24,000 nt of DNA. Source: an uncultured Collinsella sp. GTDB taxonomy: Bacteria; Actinomycetota; Coriobacteriia; Coriobacteriales; Coriobacteriaceae. Positions 1 to 6,889 of the stretch are shown piece after piece; within the stretch, counting starts at the first letter, position 1; each line of letters opens with the position of its first letter. A model generated the notes under the pieces. The model did not search any database. It worked only from the letters and a program-made list of their open reading frames with translations, and had not been told where the DNA came from. The stretch spans positions 1-24,000 of the forward strand of contig CAUDAE010000014.1 of the NCBI GenBank assembly GCA_958447445.1, in the 5' to 3' direction. Both the position numbers and the translations under genes were made by a program.

Positions 1-13
1 CATAGTTCATTTA

Positions 14-51
14 TTGAATCAAACAGCTTTGGTCGTTCTCCTATGATTCAA
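14..51. repeat. 8-bp inverted repeat upstream of the beta-glycoside operon
   Basis: TTGAATCA (14-21) is repeated in inverted orientation as TGATTCAA (44-51), with 22 nt between. The arm centres are about three helical turns apart, as expected of a paired operator or an upstream regulatory hairpin. It lies about 70 nt before the glycosidase start. No convincing -35/-10 pair was found between it and the gene, so a role in substrate induction is only a guess. No regulator gene is visible inside the window. Confidence 0.25.
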
Positions 52-122
52 ATCAGTTGACGTCATCTTAATCGTAATTCCGCCACACGTATCCACCGTG
101 TTGAATGATGAAAAGGAGATTC

Positions 123-1541
123 ATGGGCAACGTGAACAACATCCCGTTTCTCTGGGGTTCCGCCACGGCGTCTTATCAGTGCGAGGGTGCCTGGAACGAA
201 GACGGCAAAGGCCTTGGCGAGTGGGATTTCTTTAACCACACAAGCAATAAGAACATCAACCATGTTGACGGTGATGTATCTTGCGACTTCTACCATCGCC
301 ATGAAGAAGATATCCGCATGATGAAAGAAGGCGGACAAAACACCTATCGCTTCTCTCTTTCATGGAGTCGAATCATCCCCACGGGTATCGGTGAAGTGAA
401 TGAAAAGGGTATCGATTTTTATAATCGGGTCATTGATTGCTGCCTCGAAAATGGCATAGAGCCCAACGTTACGCTGTTCCATTACGATCTGCCATTCACG
501 CTTGCTTGCAAAGGCGGATGGCTGAACAACGATATGGCAGAATGGTTCTGCAAATACGCCAAGATTTGCTTTGAGCGCTTTGGAGACCGCGTCAAAATCT
601 GGGCTACCGTTAACGAGCCGCATTTCTACAGCTACTGCGTAAACATGTTGGGCAACTATCCCCCCAATCGATCGCTCGACGTTCAGTCGTACATGCAGTT
701 TCAGTACAACCTGATGCGCGCAAGCGCACTCGCAGTCCGAGCATATCGTCAAATGGGCTACGACGGCATCATCGGCGCCGTCCACGATGGCGGCGTTGTC
801 GAACTCGACCCGGCAACCGAGCACCCCGATGACGTATTTCGATACGCAGACTTTTTCGCCAATCGCATGATTCTGGCACCAGCACTTCAGGGTCAACTGC
901 CGCCAGAAATGGACGAAATCCTTGAAAAACTTGGCGTCTCGCTCTATCGATCCCCAAATGACGTAGAAGAATTCAGAGACGGTAAAGTCGATTTTATTGG
1001 ACTCAACGTGTATTGCCGAGAGTATGTAACCGACTGGCACGGTGGAGAGCTTGCCGTTTCGGCGAACAATAAGGGCGGTTCGAGCAAAAAGGTCGAAGGA
1101 AAATGCATTGCGCCCTTGTTTGAAAGCGCCCGCGACAGCAATGTTCCCCGCAATAAATGGGGCCGCGAAATACTCCCAAGTTGCATGTATTCAACCATCA
1201 TGGATGTCCACGAGCGCTATGACGCGCCCCGCATCTTTATTACGGAAAACGGACATGGCGCCTATGAGCAACCAGACGCAGACGGAATGATCCACGATGA
1301 TGACCGCATCGAGCTTCTGGGCCAGTTCATCGAGCACATGATGAGGGCTAAGCGCGACGGCGCGCGCGTTGAGGGCTACTACCTCTGGTCGACGATGGAT
1401 CTGTATAGCTGGATCAACGGCTACGAAAAACGATACGGACTTGTCCATATCGACTTCGAGAACAATCTGGAGCGCACCCCCAAAAAGAGCTGGTATTGGT
1501 ACCGAGACCTTATCTCGAAGTATCAGGAGCAGGAAGGTTAG
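123..1541 (+). CDS. 6-phospho-beta-glycosidase, glycoside hydrolase family 1
   Basis: Cytoplasmic retaining hydrolase that cleaves a 6-phosphorylated beta-glycoside delivered by a PTS permease into sugar 6-phosphate and aglycone or sugar. The ATG at 123 is chosen over in-frame ATGs at 105 and 108 because AAGGAG (113-118) sits just before it; this gives 472 residues, normal for GH1. The acid/base motif TVNEP has Glu165 and the nucleophile motif ITENG has Glu375. The C-terminal motif SWINGYEKRYG (Ser429, Lys436, Tyr438) matches the phosphate-binding loop of phospho-glycosidases such as LacG, which separates it from plain beta-glucosidases. Trp430 after the Ser resembles 6-phospho-beta-galactosidases or dual-specificity enzymes rather than strict 6-phospho-beta-glucosidases; this is inference. 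The PTS gene follows 9 nt after the stop, with its ribosome site overlapping that stop, so the two form an operon. Confidence 0.92.
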   Translation: MGNVNNIPFLWGSATASYQCEGAWNEDGKGLGEWDFFNHTSNKNINHVDGDVSCDFYHRHEEDIRMMKEGGQNTYRFSLSWSRIIPTGIGEVNEKGIDFYNRVIDCCLENGIEPNVTLFHYDLPFTLACKGGWLNNDMAEWFCKYAKICFERFGDRVKIWATVNEPHFYSYCVNMLGNYPPNRSLDVQSYMQFQYNLMRASALAVRAYRQMGYDGIIGAVHDGGVVELDPATEHPDDVFRYADFFANRMILAPALQGQLPPEMDEILEKLGVSLYRSPNDVEEFRDGKVDFIGLNVYCREYVTDWHGGELAVSANNKGGSSKKVEGKCIAPLFESARDSNVPRNKWGREILPSCMYSTIMDVHERYDAPRIFITENGHGAYEQPDADGMIHDDDRIELLGQFIEHMMRAKRDGARVEGYYLWSTMDLYSWINGYEKRYGLVHIDFENNLERTPKKSWYWYRDLISKYQEQEG

Positions 1542-1550
1542 GAGAAAGAG

Positions 1551-2959
1551 ATGAAATATCAGGCAATGTCCGAAACAGTCCTAAAGGCTGTTGGCGGCAA
1601 AGAGAACATTACATCGGTAACTCATTGTGCGACGCGCCTTCGCATCGACGCACGAGACACCTCGATCATCGATCTCCAGCTCGCCAAATCGGCTGACCAG
1701 GCGCTCGGGGCAGTAGTCAGCGGTGGCCAGCTTCAGGTGATCATCGGCCCCAACGTCACCGAGGCCTACAACGACTTCCTCGACTTCGCGGGAATCGAAG
1801 TCGGCGGTGGCACGGTTGCCGACGATGCCCAAACCGCCAAAGACCTTGCAGAAGGCATTAAAAGCGGTAACACCGCCATGGGCTTGATTGAGAAATTCGG
1901 GAACGTCTCTGCACAGGTATTCATGCCCATCGTCCCGGCGCTCATCGTTGGCGGACTCATTCTTTCGATCAAGAATCTCCTGGTCAATTATTGTGGATTG
2001 AGCACCGATAGCGGAACCGCCCAGGTTCTGCTGGCGATCTTCAGCGCCTCATTTAGCTTCCTGCCCGTTTACCTCGGCTATCAGCTCGCCGCCGTCATGA
2101 AGATGCAGCCTATCATGGGCGCACTGCTGGGCGCAATCATGATTAGCTCGTCTATTAGCGGTGCTGAGGGTCTCGACTTTCTTGGCATCCCCATCCCGAC
2201 GAATGACTACTCGAGCACGGTGGTGCCCATCGTACTGGGCGTTGTGTTCATGTACTTTGTTGATCGCGGTCTTCAGAAAATCATCCCCGACATTACCAAA
2301 CTGTTCTTGAAGCCGCTGCTCACCATGTTCATCGTCGTGCCTGTTGAGCTGATTATCCTCGGCCCCGCCGGCAGCATGATGGGCTACGCGCTGAGTGATG
2401 CCGCCACGTGGCTCATGGATAACGTGGCATTTATCGCTACTCCAATCCTTGCATCCTTTAAGCCCTTATTCCCTATTTTGTCATGCTCGGTCTTGATAAG
2501 GCCTACATCGCGATCGAAGTTACGAGCTTGGCGCAGCTCGGCTGGGCGCCCATCATCTTTGGCTTCATCTCAAACCTCTGCATTGGCGGCACGAGTCTCG
2601 CCTTGGCAACTGCAATGAAAGGCAACAAGGAGAAGAGAGGTATGGTCACCACGGTTGCCGTCACCGCACTCTGTGGCGTAACTGAGCCCGCATTTTACGG
2701 CTGCCTCATCGAGCGTCCCCGCCTGCTTGTCGGCACAGCAATCGGCGCCCTCTGCGCGGGACCCCCTGCAGGCATCTTCGTCCTGAAGGAGTATGTTGCG
2801 GGAGCATGCCCCGGTCTTCTCTCTGCGCTGATCTTTATCGCTCCCGATGGATCCATGGGCAACTTCGTACTGGCGTGCGTTGTCGCCGTCATCGCCATCG
2901 TTGTCTCGTTCATCGCTGCACGCGTGATCATCAAGAAGAATCCCAACTATATTGAGTAG
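1551..2959 (+). pseudogene. PTS beta-glucoside-type EIIBC permease, interrupted by a frameshift
   Basis: Membrane permease that would import and phosphorylate a beta-glucoside. The ribosome site AGGAG (1540-1544) overlaps the stop of the glycosidase gene. Residues 1-80 are an EIIB domain with the phosphorylated cysteine in THCATRLRI (Cys26). A multi-span EIIC domain follows from about residue 100. The reading frame then changes: 1551 to about 2476 is in one frame and ends in nonsense, with a stop at 2616-2618, while the rest of EIIC continues in the -1 frame to 2959. That part includes the conserved GVTEPAFYG motif near 2679. Adding one T in the run at 2474-2478 restores Pro-Tyr-Phe-Val-Met and one protein of about 469 residues, the usual size of an EIIBC without EIIA. 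No slippery heptamer is present, so a real mutation or a sequencing error is more likely than programmed frameshifting. If real, the adjoining glycosidase has lost its dedicated transporter. Confidence 0.88.
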
Positions 2960-3059
2960 ATGCCCGCTGCTTGCATTGGGGACATCCTCGGCAGACCATT
3001 AGCAAGAACCCAAGAGTCCCTTAGGAGCTCGATTAATCCATTCGGATTCCTCAGGCACA

Positions 3060-3100
3060 AACGACCCCGATTCCACAATGAAATCGGGGTCGTTGTTTCT
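3060..3100 (+). terminator. Intrinsic terminator of the beta-glycoside operon
   Basis: A perfect 13-bp stem (AACGACCCCGATT, 3060-3072, with AATCGGGGTCGTT, 3082-3094) has a 9-nt loop and a short T-rich tail (GTTTCT). It lies about 100 nt after the permease stop. The tail is weak, but the stem is long and the position is right. Confidence 0.8.
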
Positions 3101-3192
3101 AAAGCCTTCGATAGACAATCGGTGTTTACCTTAGCTCCCTATCCAAGTTAATTATCCACGCTCGAGCAGAACATCCAGGTCCGTACCCGCCC

Positions 3193-3333
3193 TTGTCTCG
3201 ATCTGTAACAGCAAGAGGCCTATTCCGCTTCTACATGTTACAGATCAAGATATTCCTAAAACACCCTAAGTTTCATCTCAATCTGTAACAGTTAGATGCC
3301 AAATATCGGTCTTGGTGTTACAGATTTAGACAA
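3193..3333. repeat. 141-bp palindromic intergenic element with 18-bp terminal inverted repeats
   Basis: The core word ATCTGTAACA occurs at 3201-3210 and 3281-3290, and its complement TGTTACAGAT at 3236-3245 and 3316-3325. The two forward copies are exactly 80 bp apart, as are the two reverse copies, so the element is two 45-bp arm-spacer-arm units in tandem. The outermost arms (3193-3210 and 3316-3333) match over 16 of 18 bases as terminal inverted repeats. Conserved TCT/AGA triplets flank each core. No target-site duplication is evident. It could be a small non-autonomous mobile element, an array of protein-binding sites or a structured RNA; nothing here decides between them. Confidence 0.75.
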
Positions 3334-3390
3334 ACTGGAGGACGAGACAAACCAAAAACGGGATGGGCGCTAACCCGATGGCGCACCACC

Positions 3391-3431
3391 TAAATAGAAA
3401 CGGGCCCTGTCCCACAAGGGAACAGAGCCCG
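3391..3431 (-). terminator. Intrinsic terminator of the tRNA-Thr transcript
   Basis: On the - strand the arms 3431-3418 and 3413-3401 (around CGGGC, CTGT and CCC) pair with one mismatch and one bulge around a 4-nt loop. They are followed on that strand by GTTTCTATTT. The hairpin starts 13 nt after the tRNA 3' end. Confidence 0.75.
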
Positions 3432-3443
3432 AAACTCTCATCG

Positions 3444-3515
3444 AGCCAGTGACAGGAATCGAACCTGCAACCCACTGATTACAAATCAGTTGCGCTACCG
3501 TTGCGCCACACTGGC
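3444..3515 (-). tRNA. tRNA-Thr (anticodon UGU)
   Basis: Read on the - strand, all four arms form: acceptor GCCAGTG/CACTGGC, D stem GCGC/GCGC, anticodon stem ACTGA/TCAGT with loop TTTGTAA (anticodon TGT), and T arm GCAGG-TTCGATT-CCTGT. The total is 72 nt including the discriminator base. CCA is not encoded. It is a single gene with its own promoter and terminator. Confidence 0.96.
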
Positions 3516-3545
3516 ACACTTGGCGCTTTCGCGCGAAGCCAGTTA

Positions 3546-3574
3546 AGAATAAAGGAATTGCGGACGAGGCGCAA
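3546..3574 (-). promoter_or_regulatory. Promoter of tRNA-Thr
   Basis: On the - strand, TTGCGC (3574-3569) and TATTCT (3551-3546) are separated by 17 bp, giving a predicted start about 25 nt before the mature tRNA 5' end. Both boxes are close to the sigma-70-type consensus. Confidence 0.55.
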
Positions 3575-3662
3575 CAGGCCACACGGCGTTATACAAATAT
3601 GCAAAATCCAGCAACAACAGGTACCAGGCCCGTTCATTTCTGTCGGTTCGCCCTCAATCTCA

Positions 3663-3735
3663 AAACCATTCGTCAGAACGAATAGTTTTAATTACAATTG
3701 CTATATATAAAACTATTCGTTCTAACGAAGGGTTT
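3663..3735. promoter_or_regulatory. 28-bp inverted repeat, likely operator/promoter of the HTH-HipA gene
   Basis: Arms 3663-3690 and 3708-3735 match in inverted orientation at 26 of 28 positions around a 17-nt AT-rich centre (3691-3707) that runs into TATATATAA. Each arm contains its own smaller palindrome: TTCGTCAGAACGAA (3669-3682) and TTCGTTCTAACGAA (3716-3729). The right arm includes the ribosome site GAAGGG (3727-3732). The layout suggests two operator sites flanking a promoter. An RNA spanning both arms would also hide the ribosome site. Autoregulation by the encoded HTH domain is inference. Confidence 0.7.
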
Positions 3736-3739
3736 CGCG

Positions 3740-5080
3740 ATGCTTACTACCAAAGAAGCCGCCGAGCTGCTCGGCATCACTCCGCGCAGGGTGCAGGAGC
3801 TCATAAAAAACGGAGCGCTTGAGGCCCGCAAGGCTTCTGGTGTATGGCTCATCGACAAAGACAGCGTCGACACGCGACTCCGCTCTGTGACCAAAACGGG
3901 GGGACGTCCCCGCCGCGGCCACGGTAAGAGCGAGATCGCGTTCACCCTCATGAACCGCACGTACGAAGTCGCTCAGCTGGTCTACAGCACATCGCGAAAA
4001 GACTTTACCCACATCGGTGCCGACATCGATTACGCCCACGCCCCTATTGGAGTATTTGGCCCTAATAGCCCCATATCGCTAGACTCCTTCCGCATCTGGT
4101 GGCGCGGCCGCGGTATCCCGCTCGCACGCATTGGGCTAGCCTCCCTGCTTGCAGAAGCCGCAGTCGATGTTCCCGATGAACTCGTCCAGCGAAATCTCGG
4201 CCTCTCCTTATCCGACCAGTATTGGATTAGGCCCCAAGGTTCCGGTCTCACCTGGGAGGATATCAACTTCTTCAATAACGCCTTTGATGACGTCTCGCTA
4301 ACCATTGCACCCTTTGCCCCAGAGGGAAAAGCGGCTGCCGCAAAGCCCGATAACACCTCGGACGGCAATCTTCAAAAGTACTGGACGTGCGAGGGCGAAC
4401 GTCGAATTCTGCATAAGGCAGGAGCGCACCTGGACCAGGAACCTTATAACGAGCTGGTGGCGACCGCGCTCCACCGTCGCATCCTAAACGCCTGCGATTA
4501 TGTGCCTTACTCGCTCGAGGGCACGGGCACTTCCGCCCTGAGCACATGCGATGTCTTCTTAACTGATGAAGAAGAGTATGTCCCTGCGTTCTATGTAAAC
4601 CAGCACGCAAACGCAGATGAACGGCTAACCGACTACGAGCGATATGTAGCAAACTGCGAGGAGCTCGGGGTGACAGGCGTCAAGGATGCCCTTGACCGCA
4701 TGATCGTATGTGACGACATCATTGCCAACTACGATCGTCATTGGCGCAACTTCGGCCTCGTGCGAAACGTAAACACGCAAGCTTGCAGACCTGCCCCCAT
4801 CTTCGATTCGGGCTCATCGCTCTGGTGCAACATATCACTAGAGGAGCTTAGGGCGGGAGAGCACAGTTTTACCAGCGCACAATTTCATTCAAGCCCCGCC
4901 AAACAAATGTTGCTCGTCGAGGACATGGGCTGGTTTGACGGCGACAGACTCGAAGGCTTCGTTGACGAGGCAATCGAGATTCTTTCCAGAAACGACGCGC
5001 TCACGGCAAGGCTGCCATATCTAAAAAAGGCGCTAACGTGGCGCCTCGAAAGAATGATCGACATCGCTGAATGGAGTTAG
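3740..5080 (+). CDS. HipA-like protein kinase with N-terminal helix-turn-helix domain
   Basis: Predicted Ser/Thr kinase of the HipA toxin superfamily joined to a DNA-binding domain. The ATG at 3740 is chosen because GAAGGG lies 7 nt upstream and the HTH begins right after it (446 residues); an upstream in-frame ATG at 3698 lies inside the inverted repeat. Residues 1-50 (MLTTKEAAELLGITPRRVQ and following) form an excisionase/MerR-type HTH. Residues about 65-200 are a poorly conserved N-lobe. Kinase motifs are the ATP-site Lys226 (RILHKAG), the catalytic loop NYDRHWRNFG (Asp332, His334, Asn337) and the metal-binding Asp356 in IFDSGSSL. There is no separate HipB gene next to it, so the HTH may act as built-in antitoxin or autorepressor. 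It ends 27 nt from the convergent RNase gene. Toxicity and substrate are unknown; a regulatory rather than toxic role is possible. Confidence 0.82.
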   Translation: MLTTKEAAELLGITPRRVQELIKNGALEARKASGVWLIDKDSVDTRLRSVTKTGGRPRRGHGKSEIAFTLMNRTYEVAQLVYSTSRKDFTHIGADIDYAHAPIGVFGPNSPISLDSFRIWWRGRGIPLARIGLASLLAEAAVDVPDELVQRNLGLSLSDQYWIRPQGSGLTWEDINFFNNAFDDVSLTIAPFAPEGKAAAAKPDNTSDGNLQKYWTCEGERRILHKAGAHLDQEPYNELVATALHRRILNACDYVPYSLEGTGTSALSTCDVFLTDEEEYVPAFYVNQHANADERLTDYERYVANCEELGVTGVKDALDRMIVCDDIIANYDRHWRNFGLVRNVNTQACRPAPIFDSGSSLWCNISLEELRAGEHSFTSAQFHSSPAKQMLLVEDMGWFDGDRLEGFVDEAIEILSRNDALTARLPYLKKALTWRLERMIDIAEWS

Positions 5081-5107
5081 CGAGGCAGCATTGCCCCGCC
5101 AACTTCC

Positions 5108-5785
5108 CTACCTCCCGCGCAGGGCCTTGAGCTTGGCCAGGGCATCGGGGCTCAGGCGACTGCCCAGAGTCATCTTGATCTGCGGAGCTTCCTCTGCCTC
5201 GTGAACGTCGTTATCGATCTGTTTGATCTCGTCCACCAGCATACGGCTCGAGATGCGCGTGACACCCTTGCCCATGACGACGGCCTGGATCGTGCCGTCG
5301 CTCGATACCACGGAGCATGCGCGGCCTTCCTCGCGCGCCTCGATGCAGAGCTTTTGCACCACGGTATCGGCTGAAACACCCGTCGGCGAGAACTCGATGC
5401 GCACGCCGCGGGCCGGCAGGTTGGGACGTTCAGTGGAGATATTGCCCGCGCCGTCAAACACGATCACGGCCTCGTAACGGCCCTGGGCAAAGGCGGCAAC
5501 GTCGTTGATGAGGGCGGTGCGCGCCATATCGTGAACGTCGCTGGAATACGGATCGTCGGAATGGTCGTACACGAGCTTTTCGTAGCGCGGCGTGCAGTGG
5601 ATCACGTTGTAACCGTCGACCACCAGCAGCTCGGGCTTATTGGAGTGCACCGTCGAGACCGGATCGGCGATGGCCTGCGCAAACGCATTGCCGCCCACGC
5701 CATAGGTCGCGGCCGAAACAATCGGCTTGGCCGAGCCCTCGCCAAAGCGCTTGGCCTTGGACTTAGCGCGGTTCTTCTTGGACAT
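5108..5785 (-). CDS. NYN-domain ribonuclease, YacP/Rae1-like
   Basis: Predicted PIN-like endoribonuclease of the YacP family; Rae1 of Bacillus cleaves mRNA on the ribosome. The protein has 225 residues. A basic N-terminus (MSKKNRAKSKAKRFG) and a variable stretch to about residue 50 precede the NYN fold. Acidic and polar active-site candidates are Asp57 and Asn60 in VVDGYNVIH, Asp111 in VFDGAG, Asp139 in SADTVV and Asp162 in SSDGTIQ. The start lies 3 nt after the rlmB stop, and the ribosome site GGAGGAG overlaps the end of rlmB, so translation is likely coupled. The rlmB-yacP pairing is common in Gram-positive bacteria and fits a role in ribosome or RNA metabolism. The N-terminal tail is longer than in Bacillus YacP. 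Confidence 0.85.
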   Translation of the reverse strand: MSKKNRAKSKAKRFGEGSAKPIVSAATYGVGGNAFAQAIADPVSTVHSNKPELLVVDGYNVIHCTPRYEKLVYDHSDDPYSSDVHDMARTALINDVAAFAQGRYEAVIVFDGAGNISTERPNLPARGVRIEFSPTGVSADTVVQKLCIEAREEGRACSVVSSDGTIQAVVMGKGVTRISSRMLVDEIKQIDNDVHEAEEAPQIKMTLGSRLSPDALAKLKALRGR

Positions 5786-5788
5786 GCG

Positions 5789-6703
5789 CTACTCCTCCCC
5801 CATGAGCTCGCCGGCATTGCGGCGCAGCCACTCAAAGCACAGTGCGGTAGTCGCCTGGGCCACGTTGAGACTCTCGGTCATGCCGCGCTGGGGAAGCTTG
5901 GTCAAAAAGTCGCATTTCTCGAGTACCAGGCGCGAGATGCCGTCGCCCTCGGAGCCCATGACGAGCGCCACGCGGCCCTCGAAGGGAGCATCCCAGCAGC
6001 TGCCCTCGGCGTGCTCGGAGGCACCGCCCACCCAAAAGCCAGCGGCCTTGAGGTCGTCGAGTGCACGGGCGATATTGGGAACCTGCGCGATAGGCAGATG
6101 CATGACGGCGCCGGCGGAAGTCTTGTAGCTGCCAACGGTCACGCCGGCAGCGCGCTTGTTGGCAATGATGACACCGGCCGCGCCCACAACCTCGGCGGAG
6201 CGCACGATGGCGCCAAAGTTGCCGTCGTCGGTCACATGGTCGAGCACAACGACGAGCGCCGGACCGTCGCCCGCACGGTCGAGGATATCGGCAACATCAG
6301 CATAGGGGAAGTTACCAACCTCGAGCGCAATGCCCTGGTGAGCGCCATGACTCGACAGCGCATCGAGCTGCGCGCGCGGCACATACTTAATGCGGACGCC
6401 CGCGGCGTTGAGGTCGTCGACCAGGCGCGACAAGGCGGCATCGCGCTCCCCGCCCTCAGCGATGAGCGCGCACTTGACGGGAAAGCCGGTACGCAGCGCC
6501 TCGGCGGCGGCACGGCGACCTTCGATAAACTCGCCCTTGGGAACCTGGACAGCATCGCGGTTGCGATCGCGCTGCGGACGTGCGGCCTGGGTACGATCGC
6601 GCTGGCCCTTGGGAGCGGCAGCGCGGTCGTTGCGGCGACCCGGACGCGAGCCAGAAGCAGCCTGCTTGCCTCCACGCGGTGCACGCTTGCGATTGTCGGC
6701 CAT
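5789..6703 (-). CDS. rlmB: 23S rRNA 2'-O-methyltransferase, RlmB/TrmH family
   Basis: SPOUT-class methyltransferase that uses S-adenosylmethionine to methylate a ribose of 23S rRNA (Gm2251 in E. coli). The ATG at 6703 is preferred over one at 6724 because AGGAGG (6716-6711) lies 7 nt before it, giving 304 residues. The first 50 or so residues are a basic, low-complexity Arg/Lys/Gln tail. The substrate-binding domain starts at about residue 57 (GEFIEGRRAAAEALR). The knotted SPOUT domain shows NFGAIVRSAE, LVMGSEGDGISR and SLNVAQATTALCFEWLR, the three family motifs. It is upstream of and coupled to the NYN RNase gene. It follows the cysS terminator, so it either has its own promoter in the short upstream gap or depends on readthrough. 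Other TrmH-family targets cannot be excluded. Confidence 0.92.
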   Translation of the reverse strand: MADNRKRAPRGGKQAASGSRPGRRNDRAAAPKGQRDRTQAARPQRDRNRDAVQVPKGEFIEGRRAAAEALRTGFPVKCALIAEGGERDAALSRLVDDLNAAGVRIKYVPRAQLDALSSHGAHQGIALEVGNFPYADVADILDRAGDGPALVVVLDHVTDDGNFGAIVRSAEVVGAAGVIIANKRAAGVTVGSYKTSAGAVMHLPIAQVPNIARALDDLKAAGFWVGGASEHAEGSCWDAPFEGRVALVMGSEGDGISRLVLEKCDFLTKLPQRGMTESLNVAQATTALCFEWLRRNAGELMGEE

Positions 6704-6730
6704 AAAGCGACCTCCTAAATACAACTATCA

Positions 6731-6778
6731 AACGAAACAAAATAAACGACCGCCCATGAATATTAATTCGGGCGGTCG
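6731..6778 (-). terminator. Intrinsic terminator of the disA-ispD-ispF-cysS operon
   Basis: A perfect 9-bp stem CGACCGCCC/GGGCGGTCG (6778-6770 with 6755-6747 on the - strand) has a 14-nt AT-rich loop. It is followed on the - strand by TTTATTTTGTTTCG. The U-rich tail fixes the orientation. Confidence 0.85.
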
Positions 6779-6781
6779 GTA

Positions 6782-6883
6782 CGGGTTTTCCAAGTGCCCG
6801 AGATTGCCGTGAAAGAGGAGCGACGCGTACTTGAGTACGCGAGCGACGGTTTGAACGGCAAGGTCGGGTGCTTGGGAAACCCG
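6782..6883. other. 102-nt imperfect palindrome after cysS, candidate structured RNA
   Basis: Arms 6782-6810 and 6855-6883 pair along 29 positions with two mismatches; several other differences are G-U wobbles on the + strand RNA. Inside is a perfect 7-bp hairpin, CGCGTAC-TTGA-GTACGCG (6824-6841), flanked on both sides by the direct repeat GAGCGACG (6818-6825 and 6841-6848). The element begins 6 nt after the cysS stop and ends just before the terminator, so it forms the 3' untranslated region of the operon on the - strand. Wobble-compatible changes on the + strand raise the possibility of a + strand RNA. The family is not recognised. Confidence 0.65.
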
Positions 6884-6889
6884 CGGGGA

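Larger units (their letters stand above)
2960..3443. other. Gene-free interval between permease and tRNA-Thr
   Basis: About 480 nt with no credible gene. It holds the operon terminator (3060-3100), the palindromic element (3193-3333) and the tRNA terminator (3391-3431). A 63-codon open frame at 2960-3151 runs through the terminator, has no ribosome site and looks like chance. I see nothing recognisable in 3101-3192 or 3334-3390. Confidence 0.7.

Noticed and set aside
2462..2490. Programmed -1 ribosomal frameshift in the EIIBC gene
   Set aside because: No slippery X-XXY-YYZ heptamer or downstream pseudoknot is visible at the junction, and EIIBC proteins are not known to use one. A deletion or sequencing error is simpler.
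2960..3151. A small open frame of 63 codons after the permease
   Set aside because: It starts immediately at the permease stop without a ribosome site, runs through the terminator hairpin and has no recognisable content.
3193..3333. CRISPR array
   Set aside because: The repeats are short, alternate in orientation and number only four, with unequal spacers and no cas genes.
3444..3739. tRNA-Thr as an integration site for a mobile island carrying the HTH-HipA gene
   Set aside because: No integrase gene and no direct repeat of the tRNA 3' end were found nearby, and the HipA gene lies on the 5' side of the tRNA.
5531..6718. A 395-codon open frame on the + strand opposite yacP and rlmB
   Set aside because: It spans two real genes in antisense and lacks a ribosome site.
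6782..6883. T-box leader controlling cysS or rlmB
   Set aside because: The element lies after cysS rather than before it, and the T-box consensus (TGGN bulge, specifier loop) is not seen.
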